Assembly (NCBI GenBank): GCA_029556045.1
Contig: JAKQGS010000289.1
Location: 1 to 5,733 of the forward strand
Length of the DNA: 5,733 nucleotides
Source: Pseudomonadota bacterium
Lineage (GTDB): Bacteria; Bdellovibrionota; Oligoflexia; Oligoflexales; Oligoflexaceae
Reading direction: 5' to 3'
The position numbers and the translations under genes were made by a program. Every line of letters begins with the position of its first letter. Positions within the stretch are counted from its first letter, which is position 1. The notes under the pieces were generated by a model that searched no databases, was not told the origin of the DNA, and saw only the letters and a list, made by a program, of their open reading frames with translations. This document shows, piece after piece, positions 1-5,363 of this stretch.

Positions 1-230
1 ATCTCGATGCGAAAATATTCCTGGAGAATCAAATCAAGGAGTCGATCACCTTGGAGCCTGACACGATGCAGGCCCTGGGCCTGCATTTTAATCAGCTGTT
101 TGCAGCATTGGGCCCTAAAGCCCCCACCATTGTGGGTCTTACCAGCCGATGGCGGCAGCTGATTCAGAAGCAAGCACAACCGGCAGAGATGAACCCATCC
201 AATGACAGCGATCTCCCCCAAAGCGCTTAG
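1..230 (+). CDS. 3' end of an unidentified protein gene (partial)
   Basis: An open frame enters at the left edge (first full codon at 3) and stops with TAG at 228-230, giving the last 75 residues. The visible part begins LDAKIFLENQIKES, continues with an amphipathic stretch around HFNQLFAALGPKAPTIVGL, then SRWRQLIQKQ, and ends in a polar, probably disordered tail (AEMNPSNDSDLPQSA). There is no membrane segment and no cysteine. I do not recognise the family. The order of a helix, a short hydrophobic 'PTIVGLTS' segment and a basic helix is loosely like C-terminal domains of FlhA-type export proteins, but this is too weak to name it. The other two + frames are interrupted (for example TGA at 160-162), the tail is low in hydrophobic residues as many natural C-termini are, and a terminator follows 25 bases later, so it is probably a real gene end. 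Confidence 0.6.
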   Translation, partial: LDAKIFLENQIKESITLEPDTMQALGLHFNQLFAALGPKAPTIVGLTSRWRQLIQKQAQPAEMNPSNDSDLPQSA

Positions 231-250
231 ATCCTGTGGTCTCTAAAAAC

Positions 251-284
251 AAAAAGCCGCCCCGGTCAGAGGCGGCTCTTTTGT
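251..284. terminator. Bidirectional rho-independent terminator between convergent genes
   Basis: A 7-bp stem AGCCGCC (255-261) pairs with GGCGGCT (271-277) around a 9-base loop. It is preceded by an A run (251-255) and followed by CTTTT (278-282), so it has a U-tract read from either strand. It sits between the + strand gene ending at 230 and the - strand gene ending at 299, and should terminate both. Confidence 0.85.
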
Positions 285-298
285 CAATTGAAGGGCCA

Positions 299-724
299 TT
301 ATTCAGCGGTAACAGTCTTCATCTTGATGGTGAAGCTAGCGCCCACCTCCAGGATACCTTTGACGCTGGTGGGGATCTCCACGTCGTTGCGATTGGTGAA
401 GGTGATGGTCAGCTCCTGCATAACCTGCTCCGGATCGTTCACGTTCACGATGTACAGGCGTTTTTGGGTGCTGCTGTCGTATTCCACATCGTCGGTTTCA
501 TAGAGGGCCACCGATCCATCGGAAAATTTAGCCTGAACGGCGGTAAAGCTTGATTGCTCGCCAACCTGGGCCTCACCAAAACAGATTTCCGTCACAAGGA
601 TCCCACGACCTTCATTGACATTGATGCCACATTCGTTGGGCTTGAAGCTATAGGTGGTGGACTCCGCCAGGGACTGGCCGGACATCAACAGGGCTACGCC
701 ACTGATAACAAGGGACTTTAACAT
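299..724 (-). CDS. Small secreted protein of unknown function
   Basis: This encodes 141 residues. The N-terminus is a clear Sec signal peptide: MLK, a hydrophobic core LVISGVALLMSG, and a likely signal peptidase I site after SLA (residue 20), leaving a mature protein of about 121 residues. The mature part is rich in Thr, Val and Ser and in alternating beta-type segments (for example MQELTITFTNRNDVEIP and GASFTIKMKTVTAE), suggesting a compact beta-sandwich-like periplasmic or extracellular protein. Only two cysteines are present, C32 and C48, which could form one disulfide. The ATG at 722-724 is preceded by AGGAG (731-735, - strand) at six bases, which fixes the start. It has its own terminator downstream and a long AT-rich region upstream, so it is probably monocistronic. 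It is separated from the upstream protease operon by about 330 bases. I do not recognise a family. Confidence 0.85.
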   Translation of the reverse strand: MLKSLVISGVALLMSGQSLAESTTYSFKPNECGINVNEGRGILVTEICFGEAQVGEQSSFTAVQAKFSDGSVALYETDDVEYDSSTQKRLYIVNVNDPEQVMQELTITFTNRNDVEIPTSVKGILEVGASFTIKMKTVTAE

Positions 725-753
725 GATGCGCTCCTAACATCGTAATATAATTG

Positions 754-777
754 AACAAACATAACCAACAGTTTGTT
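754..777. repeat. Short inverted repeat in the promoter region of the secreted-protein gene
   Basis: AACAAAC (754-760) and GTTTGTT (771-777) are a perfect 7-bp inverted repeat with a 10-base spacer. It lies 30-53 bases upstream of the start at 724, next to a possible -10 (TATATT read on the - strand, 744-749). The position suits an operator, but no matching -35 is convincing and no regulator family is implied. Confidence 0.3.
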
Positions 778-810
778 TTGATGCCTCGTCCGACATCGTC
801 GTTTGCTGCG

Positions 811-859
811 TATTATTAAAATAAGTATTAAAATGCAATATTTTTTTATTTTATTTAAT
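811..859. other. AT-only block in the intergenic region (possible UP element or curved DNA)
   Basis: Only three of these 49 bases are G or C, in sharp contrast to the GC-rich genes on both sides. The block holds T and A runs and several weak -10-like sequences on the - strand. One possible - strand pairing is TTGCAT (833-838) with AATAAT (812-817) at 15 bases. It is probably the regulatory region of the 299-724 gene, but an exact promoter cannot be chosen by eye. Confidence 0.35.
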
Positions 860-935
860 GGGACATTATGGGGCGTCCCTCGGGCCGTCACCCCAGCGAT
901 TGAAAGCGACGTTGGGTATGCAGGAGAGGTTAACG

Positions 936-1058
936 AGAAGCCGTCTCATAAATAGGATGGCTCGGCGCGCGGGAGGCGAGGACCGCAGTTTAGATGGGCC
1001 TAAATGAGGACCGCAGCCGACCAAGCAACAACGCCAGCGTATTTATGAGATGACTTCT
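936..1058. mobile_element. MITE-like element with 19-bp terminal inverted repeats
   Basis: The ends are AGAAGCCGTCTCATAAATA (936-954) and its inverted counterpart TATTTATGAGATGACTTCT (1040-1058), 17 of 19 positions complementary. The 85-base interior contains an 11-bp direct repeat GAGGACCGCAG (978-988 and 1006-1016) flanking a small hairpin TTTAG (989-993)/CTAAA (1000-1004). ACG occurs immediately outside both ends (933-935 and 1059-1061), consistent with a 3-bp target duplication, though this could be chance. No transposase is encoded, so any movement would be in trans. The right 35 bases recur at 4917-4951, showing it is a dispersed repeat. It abuts the protease-paralogue gene: C and T of that gene's TAG stop (read on the opposite strand) are the element's last two bases. 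In the operon transcript the ends would pair with one G-U wobble and one mismatch, so it may also act as a 3' hairpin. Confidence 0.7.
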
Positions 1059-2526
1059 ACGGGGACACGGGACCAAACAAACTAGCCTTTGGTATATTGT
1101 ATTTTTCAGCGATCCTTTTCTGCGCGTCTGCCAAGCCTTTGCCACCCACGACGATCGTTTTACCATCCCCTTTGAATCGAAAGACCCATGTCTCCCGACC
1201 ATGCTTCTCCAGCCAACGGCTCAGTTCGTCCAATGATTTTACAGGACTTTGATTCACCGTATCCAAAATCAGGTTGGTGTATTTTTCATATCCCTTGTTA
1301 AAAGTATCCGCATACACTTGGTTCAGTATCACCAGACGCTCCCCTTTTTTTTCGGGGTTATTATCAAAACTCCAGGCCTTCAGGAAGTCCACCGGTGCTT
1401 CCTTGAACCAATTGGCACCCCATGTTTGCAGGTACCCCAGTGACAGTTCCTGGAACAGGAGCCCACCCACCACCAGATGCTTTTCGCCGCCTTCCCGATA
1501 GCCAGGAATCACATCATCCTCCGGGTGATAACGGTGCAGACGGGCTGAAAGGGTCATTGACTTCCCCTGCCGCAGGACTTTCAGAGACAAAAGATCCCCT
1601 CCGTGAAAGTCCAACAGCATGTCGATGAAGTGCATGGGGCCCCAATCGGCCGTGACATAGCGGGCCTTGTCGTCGATTTTGGCGTCACCCACTTTAATCA
1701 GGATATCCAGCGGCAGAAGTTTTTTGTAAAACGGGCTGCCCGTAAAAACCTCTGTGACCAATACCCCGTCCCGAGATCCCTTGGCCCCCAGGTATTCCCG
1801 CAATGTCGCTGAATCCAGATCCTGGACGCTGATGCCGAGCCGCACAAATCCCCGGTACTTGCCACGCCCCTGCACATCCAAAAGAAAATGCCGCAAAACC
1901 CGGGTGGGCAGCGCCAGAACCTCACCAGACCGTTGGGTTACCACCAGCCCCATCAACTGCCCCTCTTTCACCAGGGGTTCCGAGCGTCCAAATCCCCGCG
2001 ATTGCCGCAATTCCAGAGTGTAATGGGTGAGACCAAAGGGCAGGCTACCCACGCCGTCGATCCCCACTTCCTTGACGGTAGCCTGGGTTTTCAGAAGTTT
2101 GATGGAGGCCTGATCCGTCACGAGATCAACCGCTTCCCCCTCCTTCAGATTTCCCCCCAGAGGCAATGGAGTCATCCCCTGCAGGGCATCCCGGTTTTGT
2201 GGCCGCAGCACCGCCAGATCAGCGGCTTCATCCGCAAAAACCACCTGCAACGGCCTGCGTTCAGAATCCCCGAAGCGGGTAAACTCCACCATCTTGGCGT
2301 AACGCACCGCATCGGCAGTGACCAAAATCAGTCCGCCGGACACCAGGGTGCCAAAATGGGTTTCCCGCCGCACCGGCCTTTGCCGCCACGGGGAATCATA
2401 GTCCGGCACCTGCTGATACGCGGTCACCGCCACTATCGACTTTTCCAAGGGAGCCCCAAGGACGGTGCTGGCCACCACCCCAAACAAGATCCCCATCATC
2501 ACACGCCCAATCATTGCCCGGATCAT
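1057..2526 (-). CDS. Exported Deg9-like pseudoprotease with PDZ domains
   Basis: This encodes 489 residues from the ATG at 2524-2526, chosen because it overlaps the upstream TGA (ATGA), has GAGG seven bases before it, and opens directly with a signal peptide (MIRAMIGRVMMGILFGVVASTVLGA, likely cut after residue 25). An in-frame upstream ATG at 2571 would run 49 bases into the upstream gene and bury the signal peptide. The layout matches the upstream protease: trypsin-like domain (about 30-220), PDZ-like region (about 235-330), and a Deg9-type C-terminal domain with an SPVKSLDEL segment. Aligned to that paralogue, IMTNAHVV becomes ILVTADAV, so the catalytic His is Asp72. The Asp is kept (ADLAV, D103). 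The GNSGGP loop becomes FGRSEP: without a gap the Ser is Arg181; with a one-residue gap Ser182 remains, but the oxyanion-loop glycines are lost. It is therefore probably inactive and may bind or regulate the active partner or substrates. The stop codon is formed at the junction with the 936-1058 element. Confidence 0.88.
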   Translation of the reverse strand: MIRAMIGRVMMGILFGVVASTVLGAPLEKSIVAVTAYQQVPDYDSPWRQRPVRRETHFGTLVSGGLILVTADAVRYAKMVEFTRFGDSERRPLQVVFADEAADLAVLRPQNRDALQGMTPLPLGGNLKEGEAVDLVTDQASIKLLKTQATVKEVGIDGVGSLPFGLTHYTLELRQSRGFGRSEPLVKEGQLMGLVVTQRSGEVLALPTRVLRHFLLDVQGRGKYRGFVRLGISVQDLDSATLREYLGAKGSRDGVLVTEVFTGSPFYKKLLPLDILIKVGDAKIDDKARYVTADWGPMHFIDMLLDFHGGDLLSLKVLRQGKSMTLSARLHRYHPEDDVIPGYREGGEKHLVVGGLLFQELSLGYLQTWGANWFKEAPVDFLKAWSFDNNPEKKGERLVILNQVYADTFNKGYEKYTNLILDTVNQSPVKSLDELSRWLEKHGRETWVFRFKGDGKTIVVGGKGLADAQKRIAEKYNIPKASLFGPVSP

Positions 2527-2545
2527 GGACCGACCTCTTCCATAG
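2523..2545 (-). promoter_or_regulatory. Ribosome binding site and ATGA overlap coupling the two protease genes
   Basis: On the - strand the sequence reads GGAAGAGGTCGGTCCATGA. The stop TGA of the active protease (2523-2525) shares two bases with the ATG (2524-2526) of the paralogue, and GAGG sits seven bases before that ATG. This arrangement typically gives coupled translation and near-fixed stoichiometry. Confidence 0.75.
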
Positions 2546-4052
2546 CCCGGCCGGTTTCGTCGCCAAACCAACGATCACGGGTCACACCGTAGGTGGTCCG
2601 GATGCTGGCGTTTTTTGTTTTGGCCTCGGCGGTTTTAAACACCAAGGGAGCCTTGGGACGGTAGAACTCCATGGTCAAATAAGGACCCGCATCCTTTTCA
2701 ATCCGTTCCTGCAGGGCCTCCAGAGACTTTACCGGCTGGCCATTGACCCGTTGCAGGATCCCCTGCAAGTAATTGTCCGCATAATCGTTAAAAGGATCCG
2801 GCAGGCGATCCGCCAGCACAATGATGTCGCGATTGTCCAGAAACTCCGGCTCGTAATCAGAACGCATATAGAGAAATCGCTGCAACAGGGGGGCATCCGT
2901 ATACCAGTTGCGTCCCCACCGTTCCAGGTAATCCCGGCTGAGGGCCATGAACACCAGTCCAGCATAAACATAGTAACGGGGATAATGGGTATAGAGACTG
3001 TCTTTCACCACGTGGGGCTTATTAGGGGGAACCTTGACCCTCACGGTCTTTCGCGATTTTTGTCGCATTAATTCCAGTTTGACGAATTCTCCCACCAGCT
3101 TCAGATCATAGATGGCCTTAAAACTGACGCGATCCCCCTCAAAACTCACTTTACCGTCAGCGCCAATTTTATAGCCATCGATCACCAGCAGCACATCCCC
3201 CGCTTCAACCACCCCTGCCAGGCCACTGTAGGCCGCCACATGAGCCACTTTAATGCCACCTTCCTCCGCCTTGAGCCCGTGAAACGCCCGTGTGACCTCG
3301 TTTTCCATCGTACCAGGCTGGGTGATCAATCCGTCGTCCGGATGACCGTCATAGCGCCCATCTTCTATATCCCTGAGAAAGCGGGCAATCACCGGCGGTG
3401 GAATGATATAGCCGGTGCTTTGAGCCTGGGTCATGGACTGGAAGGCAACCCCCACGACCTTATCCCCCTGCACCACCGGCCCACCGCTATTGCCGGGGTT
3501 GATGGCGGCATCCACCTGAATCAGGATATGGGACTGTGCCCTGGAGTGGGCGTAGGTGCGAAAGTCGATGCGGGAAACCACCCCCTCGGTGATGGAAATT
3601 TGCTCTCCCCCCATGGGGTAACCGATGGTGGACACCGGTTTACGCAATTGCGGTAGCCGCGTGGTAAACCGAAGAGCCTCGGCAGATTTTAAAAAAGCCG
3701 AATCATCCACCTCCACGATGGCCAGATCACAATCATGGCCCACAAACTTCACACGTCCCACCACGGGCCGATCGTCGGTATCCCTCTGCACCGTCAGATA
3801 CTTGGCCTGTGCCACCACATGGGCGTTGGTCATAATGCGTCCATCACCGATATAAAATCCTGTCCCCGAACTGGACGTCGGATTTTTAGGCTGCCATGCC
3901 TGCCCATAATCCGGCTCCTGCGACACCACATTGATCTTAAAGACCGAATGCCGGATATCCGCCCACTCCAGGGCCATCGCCCCCGGCGCAGGCAGCAGGC
4001 CTGCTAGCATCACCCATTCGATCCAGACTCCCTGCTGAAAGCGCAATAACAT
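2523..4052 (-). CDS. Exported Deg9/Do-like serine protease with PDZ domains
   Basis: This encodes 509 residues. It is a trypsin-like HtrA/Deg-family endopeptidase, probably periplasmic. The triad is H78 (TNAHVV), D109 (CDLAIVEV) and S189 (INPGNSGGPV). The serine loop context (VVSRIDF, then IQVDAAINPGNSGG, then GVAFQ and GYIIPPPVI) is characteristic of Deg9-type proteases rather than classical DegP or DegS. A PDZ domain spans about 255-345 (GIKVAHVAAYSGLAG, then AGDVLLVIDG), and a second PDZ-like domain fills the C-terminal part, with VNGQPVKSLEALQ and a final KTAEAKTKN segment typical of Deg9 tails. The start is the ATG at 4050-4052: AAGGA lies eight bases upstream and the hydrophobic leader (MLLRFQQGVWIEWVMLAGLL, likely cut after AMA, residue 27) follows at once. 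A longer in-frame start at 4127 would overlap the upstream gene by 50 bases. The leader carries an internal Glu, so it is not an ideal signal peptide. The gap to the upstream gene is 25 bases, and its TGA overlaps the next start. Confidence 0.92.
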   Translation of the reverse strand: MLLRFQQGVWIEWVMLAGLLPAPGAMALEWADIRHSVFKINVVSQEPDYGQAWQPKNPTSSSGTGFYIGDGRIMTNAHVVAQAKYLTVQRDTDDRPVVGRVKFVGHDCDLAIVEVDDSAFLKSAEALRFTTRLPQLRKPVSTIGYPMGGEQISITEGVVSRIDFRTYAHSRAQSHILIQVDAAINPGNSGGPVVQGDKVVGVAFQSMTQAQSTGYIIPPPVIARFLRDIEDGRYDGHPDDGLITQPGTMENEVTRAFHGLKAEEGGIKVAHVAAYSGLAGVVEAGDVLLVIDGYKIGADGKVSFEGDRVSFKAIYDLKLVGEFVKLELMRQKSRKTVRVKVPPNKPHVVKDSLYTHYPRYYVYAGLVFMALSRDYLERWGRNWYTDAPLLQRFLYMRSDYEPEFLDNRDIIVLADRLPDPFNDYADNYLQGILQRVNGQPVKSLEALQERIEKDAGPYLTMEFYRPKAPLVFKTAEAKTKNASIRTTYGVTRDRWFGDETGRAMEEVGP

Positions 4053-4077
4053 CCTGGTGATCCTTTGTGTCTTGAAC

Positions 4078-4761
4078 TTAACGGGCCTGCATCGCACGCC
4101 GCCATTCCGCCAGGGAGGTGACCGCAAAATAGGGATTATTCTTTTTCACCTGCGCCAGGGTCGCATGGGACTCGGGAGAATAATGGTGCCCTGGAAACAG
4201 GGTGGTTTGGTCCGGCAATTTTCCGAGGGTATTGTGCAGGCTGTTAAACAACTGGTCCCCATCCCCGCCCGGCAGGTCAACCCGCCCGCAGCCATTGATA
4301 AACAGGGTATCCCCGGACACCAACTGGTCCTGCACCAGAAAACACTGACTGCCGGGGGTATGCCCTGGGGTATGCAGGGTGGTGATGGATACATCACCCA
4401 CCGTGATTTTATCGCCACCATCGCAGGTTTTGATATCGCTTTCACTCAAACCGGTGACCCGCATGAGCCCCTGTTTTTCATGACAATTGCAATAGACCGG
4501 CACCCCCAGACGCCCCACCAGCTCCGCCGCCCCTTCAATATCGTGCCCCCATAGATGACCGCCGCAATGGTCCGGGTGATAATGGGTGATCAGGGCTCCT
4601 TTGATGGCCATTCCATCCGCTGCCGCCTGGTCCATGATGGCCTGCACATCCCAGGCGGGATCCACCACCATGCACTCCCGTTTGGTGCGACTGCCGATCA
4701 GATAAACGTAATTTTCCATCGGTCCCAGCAGCATCTGTTTCAGATAGAGTTCTCCGGCCAT
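4078..4761 (-). CDS. Metallo-beta-lactamase-fold hydrolase, glyoxalase II-like
   Basis: This encodes 227 residues, the usual size of short glyoxalase II/YcbL-type proteins. The metal-binding motifs are all present in order: THYHPDHCGG (H60, H62, D64, H65), the HTPGHTPGS segment (H134), SGDTLF (D151) and FPGHHY (H192). These residues would hold two metal ions. The GCGRVDLPGGD segment after SGDTLF is also found in glyoxalase II-like and persulfide dioxygenase-like members. Likely chemistry is hydrolysis of a thioester such as S-lactoylglutathione, or oxidation of a persulfide; the sequence alone does not separate these. No signal peptide is present, so it should be cytoplasmic, unlike the two exported proteins encoded after it. 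The ATG at 4759-4761 has GGGAG seven bases upstream. It is the first gene of the operon, with a 25-base gap to the protease. Confidence 0.9.
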   Translation of the reverse strand: MAGELYLKQMLLGPMENYVYLIGSRTKRECMVVDPAWDVQAIMDQAAADGMAIKGALITHYHPDHCGGHLWGHDIEGAAELVGRLGVPVYCNCHEKQGLMRVTGLSESDIKTCDGGDKITVGDVSITTLHTPGHTPGSQCFLVQDQLVSGDTLFINGCGRVDLPGGDGDQLFNSLHNTLGKLPDQTTLFPGHHYSPESHATLAQVKKNNPYFAVTSLAEWRRAMQAR

Positions 4762-4803
4762 ACCCGTTCTCCCATCGTCCTAAAAACATAAACTTCAGGA
4801 AAT

Positions 4804-4809
4804 AGTATA
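4804..4809 (-). promoter_or_regulatory. Candidate -10 element for the hydrolase-protease operon
   Basis: Read on the - strand this is TATACT, five of six bases of the sigma-70 -10 consensus, 42 bases upstream of the hydrolase start. The hexamers 16-18 bases further upstream match the -35 consensus poorly (for example TTCCCG), so the promoter would need an activator or another sigma factor, or the call is wrong. Confidence 0.35.
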
Positions 4810-4870
4810 GGGGTTTAGCTGGAACGGGAAGCCCCGGATGCAAGAATTCCTGAGGACACATTTTTTTTCT

Positions 4871-4898
4871 TTGATTTCTTTAGGATCCCTGCTAGGAT
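4871..4898 (+). promoter_or_regulatory. Candidate sigma-70 promoter for rpmG
   Basis: TTGATT (4871-4876) and TAGGAT (4893-4898) each match four of six consensus bases and are 16 bases apart. A T-rich run (4861-4869) precedes the -35. Transcription would start near 4905, giving a leader of about 90 bases that contains the repeat copy at 4917-4951. Confidence 0.4.
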
Positions 4899-4916
4899 GG
4901 CGTTCCTTTTGCGAGG

Positions 4917-4951
4917 AGCAACAACGCCAGCGTATTTATGAGATGGCTTCT
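4917..4951. repeat. Truncated second copy of the 936-1058 element, in the rpmG leader
   Basis: AGCAACAACGCCAGCGTA and the following terminal repeat match 1024-1058 at 34 of 35 positions; the one difference (G here, A at 1053) makes this end more like the element's left terminal repeat. The left terminal repeat is absent here. Upstream, TAGGATGGC (4893-4901) and GCGAGGA (4911-4917) also occur in the left half of the full element in the same order, so this may be an internally rearranged or deleted copy rather than a clean end fragment. Confidence 0.75.
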
Positions 4952-4993
4952 AGTTGTTTTTAAGAAAACTGTCACAGGCCCAGGAGTTATACC

Positions 4994-5161
4994 ATGGCAA
5001 AGGGTAAGCAAAACCGAGAACTGATCAAATTGGTGTCCACCGCAGGCACCGGCTATTTTTATACCACCCAGAAAAAACGTGGTCGCGACAAGCTGGAACT
5101 GAACAAGTACGACCCTAAAGTTAAAAAACACGTGCCGTTTAAAGAAGCGAAAATGAAATAA
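4994..5161 (+). CDS. rpmG: Large-subunit ribosomal protein L33 (zinc-free type)
   Basis: This encodes 55 residues, the normal L33 length. It is a 50S subunit protein near the E site. Recognisable features are the MAKGK start, the [19 protein letters not shown] core, [14 protein letters not shown], and the FKEAKMK end, all closely matching proteobacterial L33. The paired CxxC zinc motifs of the C+ form are absent: there is no cysteine at all. The ATG at 4994-4996 follows AGGAG (4982-4986) at seven bases. It stands alone, without rpmB next to it in this window, divergent from the hydrolase-protease operon (232 bases between starts), and is closed by a strong terminator. Confidence 0.97.
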   Translation: MAKGKQNRELIKLVSTAGTGYFYTTQKKRGRDKLELNKYDPKVKKHVPFKEAKMK

Positions 5162-5184
5162 TCATTTCATTTGGCGTTGACATC

Positions 5185-5227
5185 AAAAAGCCGGATCGAA
5201 GACTTGCCCTCGATCCGGCTTTTTTGT
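5185..5227. terminator. Strong rho-independent terminator after rpmG
   Basis: A perfect 11-bp stem AGCCGGATCGA (5189-5199)/TCGATCCGGCT (5210-5220) has a 10-base loop and is flanked by A5 on the left and T6 on the right. It begins 24 bases after the rpmG stop. The A run makes it potentially active on the - strand as well, for the gene to the right. Confidence 0.92.
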
Positions 5228-5287
5228 GCCCGGAATCCCGCCTCAGATCCGCATTGATTCTTCTCTTCGCTCCACTCGGGGTCAGAA

Positions 5288-5318
5288 TGACGGGCGGTGG
5301 CGTTCAATGTGACGGGCG
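5288..5318. repeat. Short direct repeat TGACGGGCG
   Basis: TGACGGGCG occurs at 5288-5296 and 5310-5318, a 22-bp period, in the non-coding stretch between the rpmG terminator and the hairpin at 5323-5357. No function can be assigned. Confidence 0.3.
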
Positions 5319-5322
5319 ATAA

Positions 5323-5357
5323 GCTCAGAACGGCGGTTTGAATCCGCCATTCTGAGC
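5323..5357. repeat. Long near-perfect hairpin downstream of the CPPC-protein gene
   Basis: GCTCAGAACGGCGG (5323-5336) and CCGCCATTCTGAGC (5344-5357) are complementary at 13 of 14 positions around a 7-base loop. It lies seven bases beyond the stop of the - strand gene at 5364, where a terminator is expected, but no T-run follows it on either strand. It could block 3' exonucleases, act with the hairpin at 5185-5227, or be a REP-like dispersed repeat. Confidence 0.55.
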
Positions 5358-5363
5358 CGTTCG

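Noticed and set aside
236..553. A 105-codon + strand frame starting at a GTG within the terminator region
   Set aside because: It is antisense to the secreted-protein gene, runs through a terminator hairpin, and has no Shine-Dalgarno sequence. The - strand gene has a signal peptide and a good ribosome binding site.
860..879. Hairpin GGGAC/GTCCC as a terminator for the protease operon
   Set aside because: The stem is only 5 bp with a 10-base loop, and on the - strand it is followed by an A-rich, not T-rich, sequence.
990..1202. A - strand frame sharing the peptide SHLINTLALLL with another at 4892-5131
   Set aside because: The shared peptide is just the translation of the repeated DNA element; one frame overlaps the protease paralogue and the other is antisense to rpmG.
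1888..2592. A 234-codon open frame on the + strand
   Set aside because: It is antisense to the protease paralogue, its product is low-complexity with many His, Pro and Gln residues, and it has no ribosome binding site. It is a by-product of codon bias in the real gene.
1057..4052. Magnetosome-type protease pair (MamE/MamO)
   Set aside because: The active/inactive pairing is reminiscent, but there are no CxxCH haem motifs or MamO-like transporter segments, and the serine loop and C-terminus fit Deg9-type proteins better.
4053..4127. Longer N-terminus for the active protease, starting at 4127
   Set aside because: It would overlap the hydrolase gene by 50 bases and place a basic 25-residue stretch before the signal peptide, while the ATG at 4052 has AAGGA at eight bases.
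4795..4853. Inverted repeat TCAGGAA/TTCCTGA flanking the operon promoter region
   Set aside because: The arms are 7 bp and 45 bases apart; such matches are expected by chance in a window this size and no known operator is recalled.
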